Assembly: GCF_022479115.1 (NCBI RefSeq)
Contig: NZ_CP092497.1
Location: 7,440,001-7,504,000 of the forward strand
Direction of reading: 5' to 3'
Source of the DNA: Amycolatopsis sp. EV170708-02-1
GTDB lineage: Bacteria > Actinomycetota > Actinomycetes > Mycobacteriales > Pseudonocardiaceae
DNA: 64,000 nucleotides
Shown here: positions 32,784-41,905 of the stretch, piece by piece
Position numbering within the stretch: position 1 is the first letter of the stretch
How the letters are laid out: the number at the start of each line of letters is the position of its first letter
The notes under the pieces: model-generated
The model's database searches: none
What the model was told of the DNA's origin: nothing
What the model saw: only the letters and a program-made list of their open reading frames with translations
Translations under genes and position numbers: made by a program

Positions 32784-33604
32784 GCGGTCTCTCCCAGTGT
32801 CTCGCGCGATTCGGTGCGGAGGAACCGGAGCAGCTCGCGGTTCACCGCTTCCGGGTTCTCCAGGTAGCCGAAATGCCCGCACTCGGGAATCGTGCGGTGG
32901 GTCGCGCCGGGGATCGCGGAAGCCAGCTCCAGCCCGGCCGACGGCGGCGCCACGAGGTCGTGCTCGAACGAGACGACGTGACAGGGCACCTTGATCTCCT
33001 GGTAGGCGCCGAGGCGATCCGGCAACGCGCTCAGCAGCAACTGCGAGCGGACCCCCGGGCCCCAGGAACCCGCGGCCGCGAACAGGTCGAGCCAGTCGCC
33101 GGTGAGATCGTCGTCGGCGAGCGTCGCGGGCCCCAGGTTGTGCATGGCGCGGACGGCGGCGAGAAAACCCGGTGGCAGCTCGATGCCCTGCTCGATCAGC
33201 TTCGCTTCGCCTTCGGCGAGTTCGCGCTGGACGAGACTGCTCTTGCCGCAGGCCGCCATCAGCACGACCGATTCCAGCAGTTCCGGATGGGCGAGCGCGA
33301 CCTCTTGCGCGATGTAGGAACCCATCGACGTGCCGACGACCCGGCACGGCATCGCGTCCAGATAATCGATCAGGGCCGCCACATCCGCGACGAGGTCTTC
33401 GATGGTGAATCCGTCCGTGCCCTCGTCGCTCGGCGGGATCCCGCGATTGTCCATGGTGATCACCCGGAAACCGGCGGCGCGGAGCGCGGGTACCTGATGC
33501 AGGTCCCACACCGAACTCGGCGCACCGGTGCCGGTCAGCAGAAGGACCGGCGGACCGTCGCCACAATCGTTGTAGGACAACCGGATCCCGTTCTCGGTTG
33601 TCAT
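32780..33604 (-). CDS. bhp: Bhp, alpha/beta hydrolase releasing beta-hydroxytyrosine
   Basis: A 274-residue alpha/beta hydrolase with oxyanion-side LLLTGTGAP, nucleophile elbow GTSMGS near residue 97, and catalytic ECGHFGYLE near the end (His). It acts as thioesterase for beta-hydroxytyrosyl-BpsD. The start could be the ATG at 33610, but that is only 4 nt from the GGAG. It is first in the bhp-bpsD-oxyD-hmaS-hmo transcript. Confidence 0.9.
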   Translation of the reverse strand: MTTENGIRLSYNDCGDGPPVLLLTGTGAPSSVWDLHQVPALRAAGFRVITMDNRGIPPSDEGTDGFTIEDLVADVAALIDYLDAMPCRVVGTSMGSYIAQEVALAHPELLESVVLMAACGKSSLVQRELAEGEAKLIEQGIELPPGFLAAVRAMHNLGPATLADDDLTGDWLDLFAAAGSWGPGVRSQLLLSALPDRLGAYQEIKVPCHVVSFEHDLVAPPSAGLELASAIPGATHRTIPECGHFGYLENPEAVNRELLRFLRTESRETLGETA

Positions 33605-33786
33605 CAGCATGATGCTCCTTGAGAGAAAAGGGCTGCCGCGCCGAGACGTGGCGCGGATCCGACCGTACCTTCGGTGATCCGGTGTCCGAGAGTATTCGGC
33701 GATGGACAGCAAGAGCAATTCCCGGAAAAGGGGCGTCCACGGCCCCGTTCTTGACACTCCGACGGCCTATGGAAATCCTAGTATTC
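33605..33786. promoter_or_regulatory. Divergent promoter region, bhp and hpgT
   Basis: 182 nt between divergent bhp and hpgT, so it should contain promoters for both Hpg/Bht supply units. TTGACA is present at 33751-33756 on the plus strand without a well-spaced -10. No GTCCAa-N17-TTGGAC site of the StrR/Bbr type was found. Confidence 0.4.
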
Positions 33787-35073
33787 ATGGATTCAAACGG
33801 TCTGTCCACTCACTTGAACGTGGAAACGCTGCACGGATCGCTCACCGATCCGGCCATCTCGTCGATGAACCTGCTCAACGAACTGATCGACGAATACCCT
33901 GCGGCCATTTCCATGGCGGCAGGCCGTCCGTATGAAGAGTTCTTCGACATACGGCTCATTCACACCTACCTCGACGCCTATTGCGACCATCTCCGGCGCG
34001 ACCGGAAAATGGACGAGGCCGTGGTGACCCGCACGCTCTTCCAGTACGGCACCACCAAAGGCGTCATCGCCGATCTCATCGCCAAGAACCTCGCCGAAGA
34101 CGAGAACATCGACGCCGCCCCGGAATCCGTCGTCGTCACGGTGGGCGCGCAGGAGGCGATGTTCCTGGTCCTCCGCACGCTGCGGGCGGGCGAGCGCGAC
34201 GTGCTGCTCGCCCCCGCCCCCACCTACGTCGGCCTGACCGGGGCGGCGCTGCTCACCGACACCCCCGTGTGGCCGGTGCGGTCGAACGAGAACGGCATCG
34301 ACCCGGACGACCTCGTCCTCCAGCTGAAGCGCGCCGACGAGCAGGGCAAACGGGTCCGCGCCTGCTACGTGACCCCCAACTTCGCCAATCCCACCGGCAC
34401 CAGCATGGACCTGGCTTCGCGCCACCGTCTCCTCGATGTCGCCGAATCGAACGGGATCCTCCTCCTGGAGGACAACGCGTACGGCCTGTTCGGCTCCGAG
34501 CGGCTGCCCACGCTGAAATCCCTCGACCGGTCGGGATCCGTGGTCTATCTCGGCTCCTTCGCCAAGACCGGCATGCCCGGCGCCCGGGTCGGTTTCGCGG
34601 TGGCGGACCAGCGGATGGCCGACGGCGGCCTGTTCGCCGACCAGCTCTCGAAGCTCAAGGGCATGCTCACGGTGAACACCTCCCCCATCGCACAGGCCGT
34701 GATCGCCGGCAAGCTCCTGCTCAACGACTTCAGCCTCACCAAGGCCAACGCGCGGGAAATCGCCATCTACCAACGGAATCTGCGGCTGACGCTCGGCGAA
34801 CTGGAGCGCAGGCTCGGCTCGTGCGAAGGCGTCAGCTGGAACACGCCGACGGGCGGATTCTTCGTCACCGTCACGGTGCCGTTCACCGCCGACGACGAAC
34901 TGCTCGAAACCGCCGCCCGCGAACACGGCGTGCTGTTCACCCCGATGCATCACTTCTACGGCGGCAAGGGCGGTTTCCAGCAGCTCCGGCTGTCGATCAG
35001 CCTGCTCACGCCGGAACTGATCGAAGAGGGCGTCGCACGGCTCGCGGCGTTGATCGAGCCGCGGCTTCCCTGA
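33787..35073 (+). CDS. hpgT: HpgT, PLP-dependent (S)-Hpg/Dpg aminotransferase
   Basis: A 428-residue fold-type I aminotransferase: VTVGAQEAMFLVLRTL, CYVTPNFANPTGTSM, LLLEDNAYGLFG and GSFAKTGMPGARVGF with the PLP lysine. It transfers the amino group from tyrosine to the hydroxyphenylglyoxylates, yielding Hpg and Dpg and regenerating 4-hydroxyphenylpyruvate. It is the only plus-strand cluster gene in the window. Confidence 0.92.
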   Translation: MDSNGLSTHLNVETLHGSLTDPAISSMNLLNELIDEYPAAISMAAGRPYEEFFDIRLIHTYLDAYCDHLRRDRKMDEAVVTRTLFQYGTTKGVIADLIAKNLAEDENIDAAPESVVVTVGAQEAMFLVLRTLRAGERDVLLAPAPTYVGLTGAALLTDTPVWPVRSNENGIDPDDLVLQLKRADEQGKRVRACYVTPNFANPTGTSMDLASRHRLLDVAESNGILLLEDNAYGLFGSERLPTLKSLDRSGSVVYLGSFAKTGMPGARVGFAVADQRMADGGLFADQLSKLKGMLTVNTSPIAQAVIAGKLLLNDFSLTKANAREIAIYQRNLRLTLGELERRLGSCEGVSWNTPTGGFFVTVTVPFTADDELLETAAREHGVLFTPMHHFYGGKGGFQQLRLSISLLTPELIEEGVARLAALIEPRLP

Positions 35074-35486
35074 GTCCGCACCGACTCGCTGTTGCCGAGT
35101 ACGTGAAGGCCCCCTTCATTGCGTCTAGCGCGGTGAAGGGGGCCTTTTACGCGCCGCCGCCGTGACCGCGAGCAGGGCTGGGCTGCGCCCAATGTGGCAT
35201 TGGGGCCGCTGAGCGTCTCCGATGTCACATCGGGGGCACCGAATGAGCCACCGGCGCACGATTTTCGCCTGCTCGTCTCGAGAAGGCGACCCGCACTCGA
35301 CCTGAGCCGAAGGCTCCCTTCGTCGCATCAGACGCGGCGAAGGGAGCCTTCAGCCCACGCCGGCCCACCCACGAACACGCCAATCCGCGCGCCCGTGCAA
35401 GTCCGTGAAGGCCTCCTTGAGGGACTCTGGGTCCCTCAAGGAGGCCTTCACGGAACATTCCCGCGGATCGTGAAGCTCGGGTCACC
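35074..35486. repeat. Intergenic block of four palindromic elements
   Basis: 413 nt between convergent hpgT and the mannosyltransferase gene. In order: an R2-like palindrome (35103-35150), paired hairpins AATGTGGCATT and GATGTCACATC (about 35190-35237), an R2 repeat with 13-bp arms (35309-35321 and 35339-35351), and an inverted-orientation R1 repeat (35401-35454). No gene is supported. Confidence 0.6.
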
Positions 35487-37367
35487 TCATGCCGAGCCTG
35501 AAGCCGGCCCCGCGTTGGCGTCGAAGGAGTCGCCCGCGTAATCGGAGTCCAGCACGGAGACGGAATACGCGGCGGGCGCGGCGAGCATGGCCACGACCCC
35601 GATGACCAAAGCGGCCTTCACGAGGGTGGTGGAGCCACCCTTGGTCACTCGCGTCAGGACCAGCATCACGAGGGCGAGCACACCCAGCGCGAGCGTTCCC
35701 CATTTCGCCCACGGCAGGAAGGCGGGATACGCGGACCAGAGCCAGGCACCCCAGGCCAGTTCGGCCGCGAGCGCGAGGGGCAGGAGCCACGCCTGCCTTC
35801 CGCCGTCCTGGAACGCCCGCCAGAACATCACGATGCCGAAGGCGGAGAGCGCGGCGATCGCGGGTGCGAGAGTGGCCACGTAGGCGGTGTGCGCGACTTC
35901 GCTCGCGCTGAAGACCACGGTGAAGGTCGCCAGCCAAACCCCCCACGTCACCAGGCCGCCGCGCACCGGATCGGTGCGTTCGGCCCGGCGCCGCCACCAG
36001 AGCCCGCAGGCCAGTGCCAGCAACGCGAGCGGGAACAGCCAGCCGATCGCGACCCCGAGGTGACCGTCGAACAGCTTGTACCAGCTGAACACCGGGTCCT
36101 TCCGGCTCGAGACCTTCGACGGGTCCTCCGGGGGCGGCGGCTCCCCGCCCGGGCCCACGATCACGTCGCCGTTGGGCAGCACCATCACGTCACCGGGCTT
36201 CAACTGGCTCGGATCCCGGTTCGCCGGACCCGCCTGCCCCGGACCCGCCTGCCCAGGGCCACCCTCCTGACCCGGACCGGCCTGTCCCGGACCACCTTCC
36301 TGCCCAGGGCCACCTTCCTGACCCGGACCACCCTCCGGCCCAGGACCGGCCTGCCCCGGACCACCCTCCTGGCCCGGGCCCGCTTGCCCGGCTTCGCCCT
36401 GCGAGCCACGCAGTTTCGACCGGTCCAGCGGATTGTCCGGCGGACCGAGCACCGGCGGCCCGGACATCCGGCCGGTGGGCGGCAGCGCACCCGGGATGTC
36501 GATGCCCACGCGTCCGAGACCGTTGTAGCCGAACACCATGGCGGCGGCGCTGTTGTTCGTCGTGCCGCTGACGTAAGGCCGGGCACTGGCCGGGGTGAAG
36601 GTGTAGAGCGCGATCCACGACAGCGAAACCGCGAGCGTCACCACCCCGGCGATCCCCACGTGCTTGACCCGGCGGCGCAGTTCGGTCGGCGCGGTCAGCA
36701 GGTAGCCGATCGCCAGCGCGGGCAGGATCATCCAGGCGGTGATCATCTTGGCCTGGAACCCCAGGCCGACCCAGACACCGGCCAGGAGCAGCGACCGGAG
36801 CCGTGCTTCCAGGACGGCCCGCTGGAACGCGTCGGCCGCGAACACCAGGCACATGGTCAGGAGACCGTCCGCCATGCTGTGCCCGAACATGGACGCGGCG
36901 ACGGGGGTGAAGGTGAGGACGGCCGCGGCGAGCAGGCCGGGGACGACGCCCGCCCATCGCCGCACGACCCGGTACATCACCAGGACCGAGAGCACCCCGC
37001 CGATCACTTGCGGAAGGGCCAGCGACCAAGCGTGATAACCGAAGATCTTCGCGAAGACGGCCTGCACCGCGAACGATCCGCCGAGCTTGTCGAGCGTGGC
37101 CGTCGCCTCCGGGTCCACGGCGGCGTAGAAGAACGCCTTCCAGCTCTCGGACATGCTCCGGACCGCGTCCGAATACAGCGGCGCGTAGTCGACCCGCGGC
37201 AGATTCCAGGCATAGAGCACCGCCGCGACGAACGCGATGCCCAGCAGGGCTGGCCGGGCCCATGGCGGCTGTCCTGGCGGGGAACGCCAGACCATCCAGC
37301 GGGGTGATCCGGTGTCGGGCACCGGATCGGGACTCGGCGACGGCTGAACGGTGAGCGTTTCGGACAT
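35487..37367 (-). CDS. PMT/ArnT-like membrane mannosyltransferase
   Basis: A 626-residue protein with about 10-12 membrane helices. The N-terminal half shows RSMSESWKAFFYAAVDPE and TLDKLGG, typical of YkcB/ArnT-like family 39 glycosyltransferases that use lipid-linked sugars. In teicoplanin, A40926 and ristocetin clusters such an enzyme mannosylates the Dpg-7 hydroxyl, so the same role is likely. A large outer loop (about residues 325-395) contains collagen-like Gly-Pro-Gly-Gln repeats. The ATG has GGGAGGT at 6 nt. Confidence 0.85.
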   Translation of the reverse strand: MSETLTVQPSPSPDPVPDTGSPRWMVWRSPPGQPPWARPALLGIAFVAAVLYAWNLPRVDYAPLYSDAVRSMSESWKAFFYAAVDPEATATLDKLGGSFAVQAVFAKIFGYHAWSLALPQVIGGVLSVLVMYRVVRRWAGVVPGLLAAAVLTFTPVAASMFGHSMADGLLTMCLVFAADAFQRAVLEARLRSLLLAGVWVGLGFQAKMITAWMILPALAIGYLLTAPTELRRRVKHVGIAGVVTLAVSLSWIALYTFTPASARPYVSGTTNNSAAAMVFGYNGLGRVGIDIPGALPPTGRMSGPPVLGPPDNPLDRSKLRGSQGEAGQAGPGQEGGPGQAGPGPEGGPGQEGGPGQEGGPGQAGPGQEGGPGQAGPGQAGPANRDPSQLKPGDVMVLPNGDVIVGPGGEPPPPEDPSKVSSRKDPVFSWYKLFDGHLGVAIGWLFPLALLALACGLWWRRRAERTDPVRGGLVTWGVWLATFTVVFSASEVAHTAYVATLAPAIAALSAFGIVMFWRAFQDGGRQAWLLPLALAAELAWGAWLWSAYPAFLPWAKWGTLALGVLALVMLVLTRVTKGGSTTLVKAALVIGVVAMLAAPAAYSVSVLDSDYAGDSFDANAGPASGSA

Positions 37368-37437
37368 TCGGTTACCTCCCGGCACGATACGGCGCCCCTG
37401 CCGTACCGACTGATCGAGTTCTTCGTGTGATGCGGTC

Positions 37438-38250
37438 TCAGCTGTCGTCGCTGGAGACGACAGGCCAGGTCGTTTCGCGATAGGCGCCGTCCGGTGAAGT
37501 CTTGCGGGCGTGTCCGTCCAACTGCTCGAACAGATCCTTCTGCGGCCCGTTGAGCATCAGCATCTGTGAGGAATAGAGCTTCAGCGCCTCGAATTTCCGT
37601 GTCCGCGCCTCGGATTCGACCGGGGCGGCCTCGGGCGCGCCGAGCCGGAACCCCGGCGGCAGCTCGGCCGAGCCCATGCCGAAGACCGCGTGGGGCAGGT
37701 CTTCCCACAGCCGGACCGGAACGTCCTTCTCCGCCGCGACGAGCAGCGCGGCGTCCCGCGTGATCTCGTTGTCGACGTGATGGCTGATGGCCGCGCAGGT
37801 GACGATCAGCGTCGGGTCGAATTCTTCGACGAGCGCTTCGATGTCGTCCTTGACCGCGGCGAACAGATCCGCGTCGCTTCGCGAAGTCTGCCTGCTGATC
37901 GCCAGCTTCTTGCGGCCCTCCACGTTGTCGGCCAGCCAGCGGCCGTCCGGGAGTTTGCGGTAGATGGCGTCGAGGAACCGGCCGTGCCGGTAGCCGACCC
38001 CCAGATGTGCCAGCGCGGCGATGTCCTCGTTCCGCCGGTGCAGCGGCGCGTCCTGCTCCGGCGAAAGCCCCCAGATCGAGTGCATCCGCTCCGCCGCGGG
38101 CGAATAAGGAGGGGGCGCCGTGCCGGCGAACACCGTGTTGACGATCACTTCCGCACCGTCCCGCGCCGCCTGCGCGAGGCCGGCGCCGAAGGACAGGACC
38201 GCGTCGTCCAGATGAGGGGAGAGCGCCAAGAGCCGGAGGTCTTGAGACAT
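37438..38250 (-). CDS. PIG-L/LmbE-family deacetylase
   Basis: A 270-residue zinc-dependent N-acetylhexosamine deacetylase-like protein. The metal-binding start LALSPHLDDAVLSFGAG and the later SHHVDNEI motif are present. Teicoplanin and A40926 clusters use a relative to deacetylate the GlcNAc, and balhimycin-type clusters carry a homologue of unclear role. No GlcNAc-specific Gtf is evident here, so the substrate is open. Confidence 0.85.
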   Translation of the reverse strand: MSQDLRLLALSPHLDDAVLSFGAGLAQAARDGAEVIVNTVFAGTAPPPYSPAAERMHSIWGLSPEQDAPLHRRNEDIAALAHLGVGYRHGRFLDAIYRKLPDGRWLADNVEGRKKLAISRQTSRSDADLFAAVKDDIEALVEEFDPTLIVTCAAISHHVDNEITRDAALLVAAEKDVPVRLWEDLPHAVFGMGSAELPPGFRLGAPEAAPVESEARTRKFEALKLYSSQMLMLNGPQKDLFEQLDGHARKTSPDGAYRETTWPVVSSDDS

Positions 38251-38312
38251 AGCGTCACTTTCGCGTCAGCGTGCCACGAGGACAACAGGTGAAGGCTGGA
38301 CGGATCGCCGGG

Positions 38313-39538
38313 TCAAACGGAAACCGCGGGCTTCTTCCGCCTGACCGCGTCCAGCAGGCGCTCCGCGGTGGTGGCGGCCCCGTCCTCGCGGATCATGCCC
38401 GCCACTTCGGTGGCCCTGGCCTGGGTCTCCGGGCTCAGGACCGCGGTGAGCGACGCCGGCAGGGAATCGAAGCCCGGGCGGGATCGTGGTGTGCCGCACC
38501 GATCCCCAGTTCGGCCACCCGGTCCGCGTAATAGGGCTGATCCGTATGCCGGGCGACGATGATCTGCGGGGTGCCGGCCAGCGCGGCCACGTGCGCCGTA
38601 CCCGCGCTGCCACCGTGGATGACGGCGGCCACCCGGCCGAACAGGACCTGGAGGTTCACCTCGTCGACGGCGAGACAGTCGGGGCCTTCGTCGGGCAGGG
38701 CGAGTTCGGCCCAGCCGCGGGAAAGGATCACCCGGCGGCCCTTGGCCCGGATCGCCTTGATGGCCGACGCCGCCAGCTCCCCGGTGCCGAGCGCGGTCGA
38801 ACTGCCGAAACCCACGTACACGGGCGGTGTCCCGGCGTCCAGGAACGCCTCGACCTCCGCGGACAGCGGCCGTTCGTCGGGCAGGATCCACGAACCGGTC
38901 TGGACGGCGTCCAGGCCCGGCTGCAGCGGGGCCAGCACCGGATCCGTCGCCAGCCACGGCTGGTCGGTGTAGCCGTAGTCGAACAGATTCTTCAGCGGGG
39001 CCAGGCCGACCGATGCCCGCCTGCGGTTGAGCGGACCGGCGAACCGCTCGTAGAACCGCTCGTGGCGCTGTTCCCACAGCACCCGGTTGTCGGTCACGCC
39101 CGGGGTGGTCCGTTCGTCCAGCGGCGGCGCGAAATGCGAGGACGGCAGATAAACGGGGCTGTAGGCGGCGTAGTGGTACGGGATGCCCAGCTTCTCGGCC
39201 ACCGACCGCACGGAGACCGCGGCGGCCATCTCCCCGGTGACCATCACCACGTCGGAGCCCTCCGCCGCGGCCGGGACGTTGTCGAACTGCATGTCGATCG
39301 CTTCGGCCGCGAACCGCCGCTCATCCTCGGGCGACGGTGGCGGCATCCCCTCCTGCAGTATCACCCGCTGTTTCGCACCGACCGGCACGTGGGTGACACC
39401 GACCTCCTCCAGCCGATCCGCGGCGGGCGGCGGAGCGCACATCCGCACCTCCGCGCCGAGGTCCCGCAACCGAACCGCCAGTGCCACCAGTGGTTCGACG
39501 TCGCCTCGTGACCCGCACGTCGACAACAACACACGCAT
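38313..39538 (-). CDS. Third glycopeptide glycosyltransferase, GtfC-like (apparent frameshift)
   Basis: GT-B enzyme from [20 protein letters not shown]. It reads in one frame to [11 protein letters not shown], then shifts by one base in 38473-38484; the second frame continues with [16 protein letters not shown] to KKPAVSV and stop. Adding one base gives 408 residues, the same as the GtfB-like neighbour, and restores family sequence across the join. The sugar-binding motif reads [10 protein letters not shown] instead of the usual HHGGAGT. By homology it adds a sugar late, perhaps the aminosugar. It lies downstream of the O-methyltransferase. Confidence 0.82.
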
Positions 39539-39586
39539 TTCGCACCTCTGTTCCGATGGGTTCCCTTGAGTGGGCGGGATCGCGGT

Positions 39587-39639
39587 GGGCCGAAGGCGCC
39601 TTTCGCCGCGTCCGATGCGACGAACGGAGCTTTCGGCCC
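39587..39639. repeat. R2-type palindrome
   Basis: Imperfect palindrome GGCCGAAGGCGCC ... GGAGCTTTCGGCC with the loop motif GCGTCCGATGCGACGAA shared with other R2 copies. It sits between gtfC and the methyltransferase gene. Confidence 0.55.
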
Positions 39640-39657
39640 TGGCCGGACCGGTGTGGG

Positions 39658-40587
39658 TCAGCGACCTTGCCGCTTGTACAGCGCCTGCCAGAGGTAGCTC
39701 CACGGCCGGGCCCACTCGTCGGCGACGCATTTCCAGCCGGGCCCCGGTACATAGGCCTCGACGTAGTTCCGTGCCTGCGCTTCGACGGCGCGGTTGTCGT
39801 GGATGTCGATGATGTTCGTCAGCAGCCCGGTGCTCAGGGCACGGGCGACGGCCTCCTCGCCTCGCGCGTGCGAGTCGAGGCTCTTGTCCATGTACTTCCC
39901 CACCGGGTTGTTCACGTAGAAGTGACGGCACTGCTGGTCGATGAGGGCGAGGTAGGACCGCACGGTCTCGGCGCTCATCTCGGCCATCGAGTCGATGTTG
40001 ATGCAGAGGTCGAAGGTCCGGTCCGCCAGTGTGCTTTCGATCTTGTCCACCGGCACGAATTCGACCTTGGCGAACTGCTCGTCGGTCAAGACCGCGGCGA
40101 GGTACTTCCGCGACAGTTCGAGGGTGCTCGGCAGGTCGACGACGCAGTATCCGGAGAGCTCGTGATTGGAGATGATCGCGTGGGCGGTCCGCCCGTATCC
40201 GGCGCCGATCTCCAGTACCTCGGCCTGGTCCAGGTCGACCTGCTTCGCGATGAACTCCAGTTCCAGCGCGGCCCGCAGATAGTCCAGGTCCACCTGCTCG
40301 CCGTGGTAGGTCACCGAGATCGGATCGCCCACTTCGCGGTGGCGGATCCGGGCCAGCCCCGCCCAGGCGTCCTCGCTCAGGCTGCCCGCCAGGCCATAGA
40401 TCAGCGTCTTCAGGAACCGCACGCCGTTCGTCTGCACGTTGACCAGCGCGAGCCGGTAGTTGACCTCGCTGTTCTTGAATCCGGCCAGGTCGGCGATCAT
40501 CTCCTGGTTGAGGTGTGCTTCACCGATCTGCTGCCACATGCTGCTGGCTTCGTACGTTCGGGTGGCGGTGTCCGGTTGGTCGATCAT
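39658..40587 (-). CDS. Putative sugar O-methyltransferase
   Basis: A 309-residue SAM-dependent enzyme. Central motif [15 protein letters not shown] near residue 119, then [17 protein letters not shown], matches the putative sugar O-methyltransferase (NanM-like) group. It does not resemble the glycopeptide N-methyltransferases of the MtfA type. Placement between gtfB and gtfC suggests it methylates the aminosugar, as in actinosamine of actinoidin. The ATG follows GAGG-type purines. Confidence 0.75.
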   Translation of the reverse strand: MIDQPDTATRTYEASSMWQQIGEAHLNQEMIADLAGFKNSEVNYRLALVNVQTNGVRFLKTLIYGLAGSLSEDAWAGLARIRHREVGDPISVTYHGEQVDLDYLRAALELEFIAKQVDLDQAEVLEIGAGYGRTAHAIISNHELSGYCVVDLPSTLELSRKYLAAVLTDEQFAKVEFVPVDKIESTLADRTFDLCINIDSMAEMSAETVRSYLALIDQQCRHFYVNNPVGKYMDKSLDSHARGEEAVARALSTGLLTNIIDIHDNRAVEAQARNYVEAYVPGPGWKCVADEWARPWSYLWQALYKRQGR

Positions 40588-40645
40588 GGCCGGTCTCAAA
40601 CCTTCCTCAAGGGACGAAAGGGAAGCGGGAATCGGGGGCAGTGGT

Positions 40646-41872
40646 TCACGCGGGAACGGACGTCTTCTCGCGGTTGACCGCGTCGAGCACCAGTTCCGCG
40701 GCCACGGTCGCCCCGTCGGTGCGGATGGTGGCCGCCACGGCCTCCGCCCTGGCGCGGGTTTCCGGTGCCAGCGCGGTGGCGAGTGCGGCGGACAGCGAGT
40801 CATAGGTCGGCGTCCGGCCTTCGTGTGCCACCCCGATACCCAGCTCGGCGACCCGGCCGGCGTAGTAGGGCTGGTCCGCGATCTGGGGGACCAGGATCTG
40901 GGGGGCACCCGCACGGGCGGCCACGGTCGTCGTGCCCACACCGCCGTGATGGACGACGGCGGCCACCCGGCCGAACAACAGCTGCTGGTTGACCTCGCCG
41001 ATGGCCAGGCAATCCTCCTGGTCGTCGATCAACGCCAGATCGGCCCAGCCACGGGAAAGAACCACCCGGCGGCCCTGGGCACGGATCGCCTCGATGGCGA
41101 CTTTCGCGGCGTCGGCGGGCGCGTGCAGGCTGCCGAAGCCCACGTACACCGGAGGTGACCCGGCGGCGAGGAACGCCTCCAATTCCGCGGAAAGCGGCCG
41201 TTCGTCGGGCAGCGTCCACGCACCGGTCTGCACCGCGCCGAGGTCCGTCGGCTGCAGCGGAGCCAGGACCGGATCCGCCGCCACCCACGGCTGTTCGGTG
41301 TAGCAGTAGGTGAAGACGTCCTCCACGGGCGGCAAACCGATCTCGGCCCGCTTGCCGTTGAGCGCTTCCCCGTATCGCTTCAGTGCGCTCAGATTGTTCC
41401 GCTCCCACAACTCCCGGATCCCGGTGCCTTCCGGGGCGGGCGGCTCGCCGATGGGCGGCGGCGGCGCGTAGTACGGCGACGGGACGTAGATCGGGCAGTA
41501 GAAGGCGTAGAAGTAGGGAATGCCCAGCTTCTCGGCCACCGACCGGACACCGACGGCCGCGGGCAGCAGGCCGGTCGTCACCACCGCGTCACACCCCTCG
41601 GCGGCCGCCGGGACTTCGTCGAACTGCACGGTGATCGACTCGGTCATGAACCGGGCCATCTCCTCGCGCGAGGGCGGGCTCTTCCGGTCCGCCTTCGGCC
41701 GCGCCGGGCGGCCGACCGGCAAGAACGGCAGCGCGAACTCGGCCACCCGGTCCGCGGAGTCCGGGGGCGCGCACAGCCGCACCTCCGCGCCGAGCTCCCT
41801 CAGCCGGACCGCCAGCGCCATCAGAGGCTCGACGTCGCCGCGGCTGCCGGACGTCGACAACAAGACACGCAT
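40646..41872 (-). CDS. gtfB: GtfB-like glucosyltransferase
   Basis: A 408-residue GT-B enzyme. N-terminal [13 protein letters not shown]; acceptor-side segments [18 protein letters not shown] and [17 protein letters not shown] resemble GtfB; donor motif [20 protein letters not shown] near residue 310. GtfB transfers glucose from UDP-glucose to the 4-OH of Hpg-4. It is intact and follows gtfA by 33 nt. Confidence 0.88.
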   Translation of the reverse strand: MRVLLSTSGSRGDVEPLMALAVRLRELGAEVRLCAPPDSADRVAEFALPFLPVGRPARPKADRKSPPSREEMARFMTESITVQFDEVPAAAEGCDAVVTTGLLPAAVGVRSVAEKLGIPYFYAFYCPIYVPSPYYAPPPPIGEPPAPEGTGIRELWERNNLSALKRYGEALNGKRAEIGLPPVEDVFTYCYTEQPWVAADPVLAPLQPTDLGAVQTGAWTLPDERPLSAELEAFLAAGSPPVYVGFGSLHAPADAAKVAIEAIRAQGRRVVLSRGWADLALIDDQEDCLAIGEVNQQLLFGRVAAVVHHGGVGTTTVAARAGAPQILVPQIADQPYYAGRVAELGIGVAHEGRTPTYDSLSAALATALAPETRARAEAVAATIRTDGATVAAELVLDAVNREKTSVPA

Positions 41873-41905
41873 TATCTGCTTCCCCGTTCGGTAGGTTGTC
41901 GCACG

